6,652 bases of DNA from JBEKJU01 sp050011095 (GCA_050011095.1 JBEKJU010000206.1:1-6652); one strand, 5' to 3'; positions 1 through 5,938 are shown, counted from the first letter of the stretch. The notes: generated by a model from the letters alone, not told the origin. Program-made: numbers and translations.

Positions 1-263
1 TCGAACGTCATATCCCGGTAGAGGCCCTGAAGAAAGAATCGCCGGCTTCTGAAGGCGTCACCGGGCGTCCCGAAAGGCCGGAATACTGGCCGCCTGACGG
101 TGGCATAACAAGATATAGGTGGCTTGAGGAATACGGCTGCGATACGGACGAAGATAGGGCATGGCTCGATGAGTTCGAGAAAAGCAACACGTACCGGATG
201 CTCGTTATCGAGCCCGAGAAGGACCGGCTGCGCTGTGAGAGGGAAAGGGCCGAACAGGCATAG
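1..263 (+). CDS. Mu-type transposase, C-terminal fragment (5' end outside window)
   Basis: An open frame enters from the left edge (first full codon at 3) and stops with TAG at 261-263, giving the last 86 residues of a protein. The visible part is charged and has no catalytic motif. It contains a segment RPEYWPPDGG followed by RYRWLEEYG, then an Asp/Glu-rich helix-like stretch ending EFEKSNTYRML. This style of tail, an aromatic 'RPxxW...RYxWLxE' segment after the Mu-C beta-barrel, is what I associate with MuA/TnsB-type transposases. The next gene encodes a MuB-like ATPase, the usual partner of such a transposase, which is the main reason for the call. The catalytic DDE core and DNA-binding domains would lie upstream of the window. 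If the assignment is right, this C-terminal tail is the region that contacts the ATPase partner and ClpX in Mu. The reading frame is certain, the family is inferred mostly from context. Confidence 0.68.
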   Translation, partial: ERHIPVEALKKESPASEGVTGRPERPEYWPPDGGITRYRWLEEYGCDTDEDRAWLDEFEKSNTYRMLVIEPEKDRLRCERERAEQA

Positions 264-267
264 AAAA

Positions 268-296
268 CCCGCGACTCGCGGGCAACGGGTCGCGGG
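268..296. promoter_or_regulatory. GC-rich palindrome with repeated arm between transposase and ATPase genes
   Basis: In the 63-base gap between the transposase stop and the ATPase start, CCCGCGA (268-274), one central C, and TCGCGGG (276-282) form a perfect odd-centred inverted repeat. The right arm TCGCGGG occurs again at 290-296, so the left arm can pair with either copy: CCCGCGAC 268-275 with GTCGCGGG 289-296 is a perfect 8-bp stem with a 13-base loop. No T-run follows, so it is not an ordinary intrinsic terminator. It could be an operator for a dimeric regulator, or an RNA switch between two hairpins that tunes expression of the ATPase relative to the transposase. The function is inference, the symmetry is seen directly. 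Confidence 0.45.
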
Positions 297-310
297 CAGA
301 TAACACCGAC

Positions 311-316
311 AGGAGG
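311..316 (+). promoter_or_regulatory. Shine-Dalgarno sequence of the MuB-like ATPase gene
   Basis: AGGAGG lies 10 bases before the ATG at 327. It is a perfect anti-16S match and fixes that ATG as the start. The ATPase is therefore translated independently of the transposase. Confidence 0.8.
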
Positions 317-326
317 ATTGTAGCAT

Positions 327-1004
327 ATGAGAAAGGTCTTTGCAATCACGTCGAACGTCGAGCGGTTTATCGGGGGAATGGAGAACCTCCAGAGGCGGGA
401 TATGGGCGTTCCAGGCATGGCGCTTCTTTACGGAGACCCAGGCCTTGGCAAGACCAGGACGTCGGTTTGGTGGGCACTGCGAAATGACGGCGTGTTCATT
501 CGCACGAAAAAGATCATGACGCCGAGGTGGCTCCTGGAAGAGATCGTCGCCGAGCTGGGGGAAGCGCCCATGTTCCGGACGGCGGATCTCTTCCGGCAGA
601 TCCAGGATAAACTCATGGACCGTTCGCGCACGATCATTGTCGATGAGATCGACTACTTCGACGGACGCATGATAGAAACGCTCCGGGACATTCACGACAT
701 TTCTGGAACGCCGGTCGTTTTGATAGGCATGGCGCAGGCGGAAAAGAAACTGATGCGCTACAAGCACCTTTTTGACCGGTTCGCCGAAGTGATACGATTC
801 TCCGATTTGACCTTGAAGGACGTCGCCACTATCGCGGAACAGCTATGCGAGGTCGGCCTTACCAAGGACGCGGTCTCCTTCATTCACGCGGATACGACGA
901 GATTTCGCCGGCTCATCGTTTGGCTTTACCGGGCAGAAATGTTCGCCAATGCCAACGGCCGCAAGGAAGTCACGGCGGCCGACCTGGAGAAGGTGAAGCG
1001 ATGA
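327..1004 (+). CDS. MuB/TnsC-like AAA+ ATPase, transposition target-DNA activator
   Basis: The protein has 225 residues. A P-loop GDPGLGKT (36-43) and a Walker B strand IIVDEID (103-109) mark an AAA+ ATPase. VVLIGM (130-135) sits at the sensor-1 position and DRF (150-152) offers a candidate arginine finger. The C-terminal helices (about 160-225) resemble the AAA+ lid. In Mu the B protein forms ATP-dependent filaments on target DNA, stimulates MuA strand transfer and gives target immunity. The homologous TnsC/TniB proteins do the same in other elements. It follows the probable transposase, in the A-B order of transposable phages. At 225 residues it is shorter than Mu B (312) and begins almost directly at the ATPase core, so the N-terminal HTH domain of Mu B is missing, as in TniB-like forms. 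The stop overlaps the next start (ATGA, 1001-1004), which points to translational coupling. The family call is confident, the immunity role is inferred. Confidence 0.92.
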   Translation: MRKVFAITSNVERFIGGMENLQRRDMGVPGMALLYGDPGLGKTRTSVWWALRNDGVFIRTKKIMTPRWLLEEIVAELGEAPMFRTADLFRQIQDKLMDRSRTIIVDEIDYFDGRMIETLRDIHDISGTPVVLIGMAQAEKKLMRYKHLFDRFAEVIRFSDLTLKDVATIAEQLCEVGLTKDAVSFIHADTTRFRRLIVWLYRAEMFANANGRKEVTAADLEKVKR

Positions 1005-1348
1005 TGAGAATGAGCGAGAAAGTCTGGAATTTCATAAGGTGGACAAAAAGGTTTACCCGCGAAGAGTTATTGGTGACAACGGGCTGCGGCAAGTCTCATG
1101 CCAAGCACCTCATGAGTGCTCTGAAGTCGGCGGGATATATCAAGGTGGCAGCCACCGAGCGGACGCCTTCCGGCCAACGCCGGCCAATCTATGAACTCGT
1201 CCGCGACACGGGCGTCAAGCCGCCGAGACTGCTTTTTAGCCTTTACGACCCGAATACTGGCGAGATCTTCAGCCCTGACCCGAAGGCCCTGGCGGCGCTT
1301 CCGCCTGAACGTACAAGGGGTGGCCGGAAATGTGGATCGCAATCCTAA
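1001..1348 (+). CDS. small winged-helix DNA-binding protein of the early phage operon
   Basis: The protein has 115 residues. The start is placed at ATG 1001, overlapping the ATPase stop by four bases, with GGAGAAGG upstream inside the ATPase gene. ATG 1004 is an equally possible start. The frame is open further upstream, but that part lies inside the ATPase gene and has no ribosome site. Residues 7-27 look like two helices (EKVWNFIRW, then TREELLVTTG). KSHAKHLMSALKSAGYI (31-47) has the pattern of a recognition helix, and VAATERTPSGQRRPIYEL (49-66) looks like a beta-hairpin wing, together the layout of a winged helix. The last 45 residues are Pro/Arg-rich and probably flexible. Proteins of this size and position occur in the early operons of Mu-like phages, mostly as hypothetical proteins. 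It may regulate early transcription or assist transposition. No specific family name is claimed. Confidence 0.75.
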   Translation: MMRMSEKVWNFIRWTKRFTREELLVTTGCGKSHAKHLMSALKSAGYIKVAATERTPSGQRRPIYELVRDTGVKPPRLLFSLYDPNTGEIFSPDPKALAALPPERTRGGRKCGSQS

Positions 1349-1647
1349 AAAGGCAGGTAGAGCAGAAAGGCGCGAAACAGGTCGCCTACGAGTTGGGGAT
1401 CGGCAGGAGCACCGTCAGCCTGCTGTGCCAGAGGAAATATCCGGCCGGCACGAAGAAGATGGAAGAGCGGATCGAGGCGATCTATGGCAAGGCCGGCACG
1501 ATAGATTGCCCCGTCCTCGGCGGCATAGATCCTTCGACGTGTGTAAATTGTTGGACGAAGGCCAAGAAAATCGGCATGAAGGCCAGCAACCCGGAGACCT
1601 TAAGGCTTTACAAAACGTGCACGAGCTGCACAGCAAGAGGGGGATAG
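1330..1647 (+). CDS. small HTH protein with C-terminal Cys cluster, Mu-like phage type
   Basis: The protein has 105 residues and overlaps the previous gene by 19 bases. Residues 14-35 (GAKQVAYELGIGRSTVSLLC) fit a helix-turn-helix of the Xre/LacI type: VAYELG as the first helix, then the GIGRSTVS turn and recognition helix. The second half carries Cys at 60, 71, 74, 97 and 100: a CPVLGGI segment, a CVNC pair, and a CTSC pair near the end after NPETLRLYKT. Two CxxC pairs plus Cys60 suggest a bound metal, probably zinc, though an Fe-S cluster cannot be excluded. I recognise the layout 'HTH, CPVLGxI, C, NPxxxRLYxxCxxC' from small regulators in the early operons of Mu-like prophages. It may act in lysis-lysogeny or early-gene control, which has not been shown for this sequence. 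Confidence 0.85.
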   Translation: MWIAILKRQVEQKGAKQVAYELGIGRSTVSLLCQRKYPAGTKKMEERIEAIYGKAGTIDCPVLGGIDPSTCVNCWTKAKKIGMKASNPETLRLYKTCTSCTARGG

Positions 1648-1649
1648 AG

Positions 1650-2192
1650 ATGAGCGAGAAACGGATGATTGCGCCTTATCAGGTCAAACTGATTCGCGTG
1701 CTCAAGTCGCTTCTTCGGCGCGATGACAAGACATATCGCGGCGCCCTGGAGGAGCTTTACGGCGTCACCACGTCTAAGGCCCTTACCTACGCCCAGGCGG
1801 CGCAGTTCATCGGCCACCTCCGGGCAGCGTCTGAGGAATTCGGCTTGCGGACCCCGGAGAGCTATGTCGACAAGTATAAGAACCTCGGCCATAGAATCGA
1901 CATGGCGACGCCCGCGCAGCTCCGAATGGTTGAAGGAATATGGAATGAGCTTTACCCGGAAGCGGACGAGAGGAGGCGGCAGGTGGCCCTAAGCACATAC
2001 CTTTTTAGGTTCTTTCGAATCTCTCATCCCCAGTTCATGGACAGCCAGGCTGCCAGCAAGGTTCTTCATGCACTTAAGGAAATGCAGGCGCGAAAGGAAA
2101 GAACCACGCAAAAGCCTCTATACGGTCCCCGGAGCCCTGAGATGGACACATGCACGCGCCAAGCCCCTAAAGCAAAATATAACCGAGCTTAG
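1650..2192 (+). CDS. gemA: GemA / Gp16-family phage regulatory protein
   Basis: The protein has 180 residues, starting at ATG 1650, two bases after the previous stop and behind AGAGGGGG (1636-1643). The frame is also open upstream, but that part overlaps two well-supported genes. The family signature is clear: a helix VKLIRVLKSLL (12-22), the motif DDKTYRGALEELYGVTTSKAL (25-45), then TYAQAAQFIGHLR (46-58). A second block from ATPAQLRMVEGIWNELYP (86-103) to FFRISHPQFMDSQAASKVLHAL (121-142) also fits. This is the Mu gp16/GemA family (DUF1018), about 170 residues in Mu. GemA of Mu is reported to affect host gene expression and DNA supercoiling, but its biochemical activity is poorly defined. The last 30 residues are low-complexity and Lys/Arg/Pro-rich, as is usual. 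The family assignment is strong. Confidence 0.94.
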   Translation: MSEKRMIAPYQVKLIRVLKSLLRRDDKTYRGALEELYGVTTSKALTYAQAAQFIGHLRAASEEFGLRTPESYVDKYKNLGHRIDMATPAQLRMVEGIWNELYPEADERRRQVALSTYLFRFFRISHPQFMDSQAASKVLHALKEMQARKERTTQKPLYGPRSPEMDTCTRQAPKAKYNRA

Positions 2193-2250
2193 GAAGGTCA
2201 CGGGGCCGACTTGAGCATGTCCGAAGTGGTAGAAAAAGACCTTATGAGAG

Positions 2251-2256
2251 AGGAGG
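2251..2256 (+). promoter_or_regulatory. strong Shine-Dalgarno sequence before the frame-disrupted gene
   Basis: A perfect AGGAGG lies 6 bases before the ATG at 2263, the best ribosome site in the window. It shows that translation of the short frame starting at 2263 is intended, even though that frame stops after 42 codons. Confidence 0.8.
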
Positions 2257-2262
2257 ATAAAT

Positions 2263-2594
2263 ATGACCGTCGAGATTCCCCTAACAGCTAAGCAGCGTAT
2301 TCTCGATCCTGAGCATGCGGCTTCCATATTTCGCGCTATCCTTCGCGCTGAATTCCCCATCGATCAAGATAAAGAACACCTCTGGGGATAGCCAGGCTCA
2401 AAGACGCGGTCGCCTGGAAAAGGCCCGACGGCTTCGAGCGATGGCTGTTCAAGTATTTTGCCCTGGCCGAAGTGAAATGGAGTCAAGAGGCTTCAGTTGT
2501 AATCAACGCGCTGAAACGCCGTCTCAAAAGCCAGCATCGGTGCGGCTCTTGCGCGCGCCGCTTCGACAAGGGAGGAATGAAGAATGGTCGATGA
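2263..2594 (+). pseudogene. early phage gene of unknown function, split by a -1 frame change near 2388
   Basis: From ATG 2263, behind a perfect AGGAGG, a 42-codon frame runs to TAG at 2389-2391. Reading on in the -1 frame from ATA at 2388 gives a further 68 sense codons with normal codon use, ending at TGA 2592-2594, which overlaps the mor start. Joined, the product would have about 110 residues: an N-terminal helical part (LTAKQRILDPEHAASIFRAI), the junction HLWG-IARLKDAVAW, an aromatic segment GFERWLFKYFALAEVKW, a basic helix, and a C-terminal CGSC motif. The -1 extension has no good start of its own, which supports one original gene. The break lies at a run of four G (2384-2387), and one more G would restore the frame. 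It may be a real mutation, a homopolymer base-call error or programmed frameshifting. I do not recognise the family. Its position between gemA and mor suggests an early regulatory or accessory role. Confidence 0.62.
2392..2417 (+). promoter_or_regulatory. hairpin directly after the internal stop of the split gene
   Basis: CCAGGC (2392-2397) pairs perfectly with GCCTGG (2412-2417). Inside it GAC (2403-2405) pairs with GTC (2409-2411) around a GCG loop, leaving a five-base bulge (2398-2402) on the left. The nine base pairs begin three bases after the GGGGA slip candidate (2384-2388). It is followed by only a short A-run, not a T-run, so it is not a terminator. Stimulatory structures for -1 frameshifting sit in such a place, though usually 5-9 bases from the slip site. 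The pairing is seen, the role is inference. Confidence 0.4.
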
Positions 2595-2844
2595 ACACGC
2601 GTTTGACAACATCTCGGGTGATTTCAGGCGGGTAGCGGCCTTGATAGGAAATGAGGCCGCCCTTGTGCTTTGCGACCATTTCGGCGGCCTCGCGCTCAAT
2701 ATTCCAAAGCTCGCTGGGTTCCGGAGGAACCAGAGAAATGAGCGCATCAAGGCTGACTATCATGCCGGGGTGAAGGTCCGGACTCTCGCAACCCGATACA
2801 GGCTTACTATCAGACAAATCTACAGTATTATCAAGGGAGAATGA
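2584..2844 (+). CDS. mor: Mor-family middle-operon transcription activator
   Basis: The protein has 86 residues, starting at ATG 2584 behind GGAGGA (2571-2576), and overlaps the end of the preceding split gene by 11 bases. Residues 32-41 (HFGGLALNIP) match the conserved 'GG..xYIP' strand used for dimerisation in Mor and C proteins. NERIKADYHAGVKVRTLATR (52-71) followed by YRLTIRQIYSIIK (72-84) is the C-terminal helix-turn-helix. In Mu, Mor (129 residues) binds as a dimer upstream of the middle promoter and activates it by contacting RNA polymerase, leading to C and late gene expression. This copy is shorter, mainly at the N-terminus, but it keeps both signature regions. It follows GemA-type early genes as in Mu. 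The next gene, a tape measure gene three bases downstream, is not the normal neighbour. The family call is strong. Confidence 0.92.
   Translation: MVDEHAFDNISGDFRRVAALIGNEAALVLCDHFGGLALNIPKLAGFRRNQRNERIKADYHAGVKVRTLATRYRLTIRQIYSIIKGE
2835..2840 (+). promoter_or_regulatory. ribosome binding site of the tape measure gene inside the 3' end of mor
   Basis: GGGAGA lies within the last codons of mor, 7 bases before the ATG at 2848. The mor stop (2842-2844) falls between it and the start, an arrangement typical of translational coupling. It shows that the mor-tape measure junction is a working gene boundary. Confidence 0.65.
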
Positions 2845-2847
2845 CCG

Positions 2848-5481
2848 ATGTCTGACGAAAAATTACGCGTAGAGGTAACCGCCGATTCTGATGGCCTGAA
2901 AAGCGGAATGGCCGAGGCAAAGACCGCCGTTCAGCAGGCTCTTGAGGCAATGCAGAGCAACTTCGCTTCGGCTGCCGCTACCATCTCATCCGGTGTGTCG
3001 GGGATGCAAGAGGCCATAGGAGGACTCCCCGAGGGGTTCGATAACATGGCTTCAAGCCTGGGGGGCCTTACCGGTCTGCTTAATCCGTTTACCTCTGCCG
3101 CCAAAGCGGTCACGGAAGGGTTCGCGGCCATGGCGGGGGTATTCAGGGTGGCGGCATCCGAAGAGGAAAAGTACATCGCGACAACGCTTAACATGGCCCG
3201 AGCCCTCGGTATTACCGCTGAAGAGGCGCAGACGTTCAAGCAGGCGATGGACGAAATCTCCGCTAAGTATGCCACATCGGAAGTGAGCACGGAGTCCGTC
3301 GTGAGCGCTTTTAAGCGATTCGCGATGCAGATCGGACAGAATAAGGAAATGTTCGAAAAGCTGGGGATTGAGCTCAAGAACCAGGACGGAACATGGAAAA
3401 ATTCTTTCGATATGTTCATGGAGGCCGTCCAACACCTGCAAAAACTCGAAACCCAGCAGCAAAAAGTTGCCTTTGCGGCAAAGGCCTTAGGACGCGGCGT
3501 CAGCGAGGACATGATCGTCGTTCTCGAGCATCTGTCGCAGGATTCACTCGAAGAGGCCCATGCCAAATTAGAGAAGCTCGGACTCATTATAGGTCCGGAG
3601 ATGGTGGCAAAATTGTCCGCGTCGAAGCAGGCCACCGTAAACCTGCATGACCAGTGGGCTTCTCTCTCCGCGAGCATCGCCACGGTCGCTATCCCCGCAT
3701 GGACCATGATGAAAAACGCCCTCGCCCTTATCCCGGAGGCGATCAACGGGGTCATTCATAAGATCCACGAGGCGATGAGCGCATATGTGAACCTCATGAA
3801 CCGGGTACGGGAATACATCACGGGCGAAAAGGCAGCACCTCCCCCGCCTCCCCCTCCGCCGAAGCTGCCCCCTGGCGCAATGCCGACCCATGAGAACGCT
3901 GGGGCTGCGCCGGAAGACCTGAGCCGGGGGAGTAGTGGCGGTGCGGAAAAGTCCCAAATGGCTGCATTCGAGGAGCAGTTGAAGCAGAAGCAGCTCGCGG
4001 AGAAAGCCTGGGACGGCTTGAGCTTGGCGCAGGAAGAGGCCTTCTGGCAGGAGAAGCTCAACCTCGTGGACAAAAATAGCCATGACTACATCGAGATCGA
4101 GCGCAAGATCCTTGACGCCGAGATCAGGGCCGGCAAGGAGGGCGAGCAGGTTCAGGAGTCGAAGCTCCGGAACGCCCTGAAAATTAATGAGGAAATTTAC
4201 AAAAGCGCGGAGGAATTGGCCAGTAGGGAGTTTTCCACCGGAAAGATAACAGCCGACCAGAAAGAGACGATATTGCTGGCAGCGAACGCCAAGCGCATCG
4301 AACCAGAGAAAACCCTTTACGATCAGCTCGCGGCGCTTGCGGCGGGGAGCGTCAAGCAGGCGCAGAAGGTAGCGGAAGAGCGGGCGGCGGCGGAAAGGAA
4401 GGCGGCCGAGGAAGTCAAAAAGATCAACCAGACCGCAGCCACTGAAAAACAGAAGCTCAACGTTGAAGACCTGAAGGACGCCATAAAGACCGCCCAGGAA
4501 AAAGCGAAGGCCGAGGAGTCGGCGATCGCCGAGCAGTACCGGCTTAAGCAGATCAACGCGCAGCAAGAGCATGATCTCCTTGTTGCGTCGGCCGCGAAGG
4601 CCTACGACACAGAAAAAAGCAGCCTCGATCAGGAAATCGCCGGTTACGCTCAGGGGACCGAGCAATACAAGAATGCCCTCCGGGAAAGAGAACGGCTCGA
4701 TATCAAGTACACCCAGCAAGTGAAGAAGTACGACGACGAGCTGAAGCTGGAGCAGCAGAAGAACTGGCAGCAGGTCACAAACGAGCTTTCCGGCCCCTTT
4801 CAGAGCGCCCTCCAGACGGCCGGGAGTGGTATCCTGGACATGGGCAAAAATGGCCAGACATGGCAGCAGACCATGATAAAGGCCGTGCAGCAGGTGATCC
4901 AGGGCTTCGAGAAACTCATCGAGCAGATCGTCATGGCCATCGCGAAACAGGAGCTTTTCAACGCAATCAGCACACTCACCGAGAAAAACATGGGGAGCGC
5001 AGGGGCGACGGGGATACCTGGAATGGTAGTGTCTGCGCTGCACATGACGCCTGGAGACGAAAGCGATGGGCTCAGCCAGGCCGCCAAAACACTCAGCCAA
5101 GCCGGCGATACACTCCAGCAAGCCGGGGGAAGCCTTCTCGATAGCGCCTCGAATCTTCTCGGGATCGGCGGCGAAGGCGGCGGGGGAATCTTCGGGGACA
5201 TCGGGGACATGGCCGGCATATTGGCGTTTGACGGGGGCGGCGACGTCCCCAGCGCGCGCCTCGGCTGGGACGTTCCCTCCAACGGAATTCGCGCGATCCT
5301 CCACCCCAACGAGATGGTCTTGCCGGAGGACCTGGCCAACAGAGTCAGGAACATGACGGCGGGAAGCGGACCGGGCGGCGGATCGCGCAGTGGCCACACG
5401 TATAACATTCACACCTCCGGCATCAACCCGAAGGACATGGCGGCGGCGGTGAAGGCGGCGCTCAGGATGGGGCGGAGATAG
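2848..5481 (+). CDS. phage tail tape measure protein, lambda GpH-like C-terminal region
   Basis: The protein has 877 residues, starting three bases after mor. The N-terminus (1-60) is a helical Ala/Met-rich segment of the kind that opens many tape measure proteins. Hydrophobic stretches near 55-100 and 270-300 (WASLSASIATVAIPAW) are candidate membrane-active segments. Eight prolines in a row (331-338) and a low-complexity linker lead into a long Lys/Glu/Gln/Ala-rich coiled coil (about 371-645). Residues 645-710 (PFQSALQTAGSGILDMG, then helices to KQELFNAI) resemble the lambda GpH C-terminal domain. Three heptads starting LSQAAKT follow (742-762), then a Gly-rich region with FDGGGDVP (794-801) and ILHPNEMVLP (817-826), the typical ending of tape measure proteins. 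Such proteins fix tail length, act as scaffold for tail tube growth and enter the host envelope at DNA ejection. The length would suit a flexible or contractile tail of moderate length. No peptidase or lysozyme domain was recognised. Confidence 0.94.
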   Translation: MSDEKLRVEVTADSDGLKSGMAEAKTAVQQALEAMQSNFASAAATISSGVSGMQEAIGGLPEGFDNMASSLGGLTGLLNPFTSAAKAVTEGFAAMAGVFRVAASEEEKYIATTLNMARALGITAEEAQTFKQAMDEISAKYATSEVSTESVVSAFKRFAMQIGQNKEMFEKLGIELKNQDGTWKNSFDMFMEAVQHLQKLETQQQKVAFAAKALGRGVSEDMIVVLEHLSQDSLEEAHAKLEKLGLIIGPEMVAKLSASKQATVNLHDQWASLSASIATVAIPAWTMMKNALALIPEAINGVIHKIHEAMSAYVNLMNRVREYITGEKAAPPPPPPPPKLPPGAMPTHENAGAAPEDLSRGSSGGAEKSQMAAFEEQLKQKQLAEKAWDGLSLAQEEAFWQEKLNLVDKNSHDYIEIERKILDAEIRAGKEGEQVQESKLRNALKINEEIYKSAEELASREFSTGKITADQKETILLAANAKRIEPEKTLYDQLAALAAGSVKQAQKVAEERAAAERKAAEEVKKINQTAATEKQKLNVEDLKDAIKTAQEKAKAEESAIAEQYRLKQINAQQEHDLLVASAAKAYDTEKSSLDQEIAGYAQGTEQYKNALRERERLDIKYTQQVKKYDDELKLEQQKNWQQVTNELSGPFQSALQTAGSGILDMGKNGQTWQQTMIKAVQQVIQGFEKLIEQIVMAIAKQELFNAISTLTEKNMGSAGATGIPGMVVSALHMTPGDESDGLSQAAKTLSQAGDTLQQAGGSLLDSASNLLGIGGEGGGGIFGDIGDMAGILAFDGGGDVPSARLGWDVPSNGIRAILHPNEMVLPEDLANRVRNMTAGSGPGGGSRSGHTYNIHTSGINPKDMAAAVKAALRMGRR
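5071..5133 (+). repeat. three tandem 21-bp units coding heptads in the tape measure gene
   Basis: Units 5071-5091, 5092-5112 and 5113-5133 encode LSQAAKT, LSQAGDT and LQQAGGS. A fourth, diverged heptad starting LLDSASN follows at 5134. The first two units share CTCAGCCA at their start and nearly the same first four codons. They sit between the GpH-like region and the Gly-rich end. Such units could expand or contract by slippage and so change helix length slightly. Confidence 0.7.
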
Positions 5482-5484
5482 GCC

Positions 5485-5925
5485 ATGGAAAGCAAAGACG
5501 TCTTCCAAATCGTTCCATTTACGCCAGCGGATGGCTTCGCCCTCGTGAAAGCTACAGAGTCCGAGTTTTCATTGCCCACCACTGAGCGATGGAAGGGACT
5601 GTTCGAAGCTGCGGAAAAGGAAAGCGTTGCCTGCACGATAACCGAAAAATCCGTTCCCATTGCCTGCCTGGGCGTTTACGTCAAGTCGGGTGCCGTATGG
5701 TTCATTAATAACATCGTACGCCGTGGGAACCTCTTCGCTGCGGCAGTCCACACCTTCCTTTTGGTCACTGCCGAAGCCAACGGCCTCGCGAAGCTCCAAA
5801 CGCCAGTAGGGAGTAAAGTAAAAAAAGCCTTCTTCGAAAGGGTAGGCTTCAAGACTGTGGGTCCTCTCCCGGACGAACAGGATCTGATCCTGATGGAGAT
5901 GGAAGTAACAAACCTTTACACATAA
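5485..5925 (+). CDS. GNAT-fold-like phage protein (T7 gp13-like type)
   Basis: The protein has 146 residues, starting three bases after the tape measure stop, with GGAG (5474-5477) upstream. The outline is that of a GNAT acetyltransferase: strands ACTITEKSVPIACLGVYVK (49-67) and VWFINN (71-76), a long helix about 82-99 (FAAAVHTFLLVTAEA), strand LAKLQTPV (101-108), then KAFFERVGFKTVG (114-126), the familiar 'xFxExxGFxxxG' ending. The acetyl-CoA loop (Q/RxxGxG/A) is not clear: RRGNLFAA (79-86) is only a partial match. Phages carry catalytically dubious GNAT-like virion proteins such as T7 gp13 (DUF2833 type). Placement right after the tape measure gene supports a virion or assembly role over a small-molecule acetyltransferase, but no activity can be assigned. 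Confidence 0.82.
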   Translation: MESKDVFQIVPFTPADGFALVKATESEFSLPTTERWKGLFEAAEKESVACTITEKSVPIACLGVYVKSGAVWFINNIVRRGNLFAAAVHTFLLVTAEANGLAKLQTPVGSKVKKAFFERVGFKTVGPLPDEQDLILMEMEVTNLYT

Positions 5926-5938
5926 AGGGGAAAAAAGT

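Noticed and set aside
845..1000. Upstream in-frame extension of the winged-helix gene
   Set aside because: It lies fully inside the ATPase gene with no ribosome site. The ATGA overlap at 1001 gives the natural start.
1191..1649. Upstream in-frame extension of the GemA-type gene
   Set aside because: The extension covers two supported genes in other frames, and its residues are Arg-rich shadow sequence. The family homology begins after ATG 1650.
2143..2183. Possible promoter with TGGACA and TATAAC near the end of gemA
   Set aside because: The spacing between the two boxes is about 29 bases, far from the 16-18 needed, and it lies inside a coding region.
2211..2291. Tiny open frame (TTG or ATG start, about 24-26 codons) between gemA and the split gene
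   Set aside because: The ribosome site is too distant, it overlaps the strong ribosome site and start at 2263, and no conserved feature is visible.
2315..2635. Plus-strand open frame of 106 codons across the split gene and the start of mor
   Set aside because: It lacks a ribosome site, its product has a low-quality composition, and it is out of frame with both halves of the split gene, which look like protein. It also overlaps mor by 52 bases in another frame.
3568..5508. Very long open frame on the minus strand opposite the tape measure gene (about 646 codons)
   Set aside because: Its product is Leu/Arg/Val-rich, as expected for the complement of a Lys/Glu/Gln/Ala-rich coiled coil. It has no convincing ribosome site and no recognisable domain, and the plus-strand gene is clearly real.
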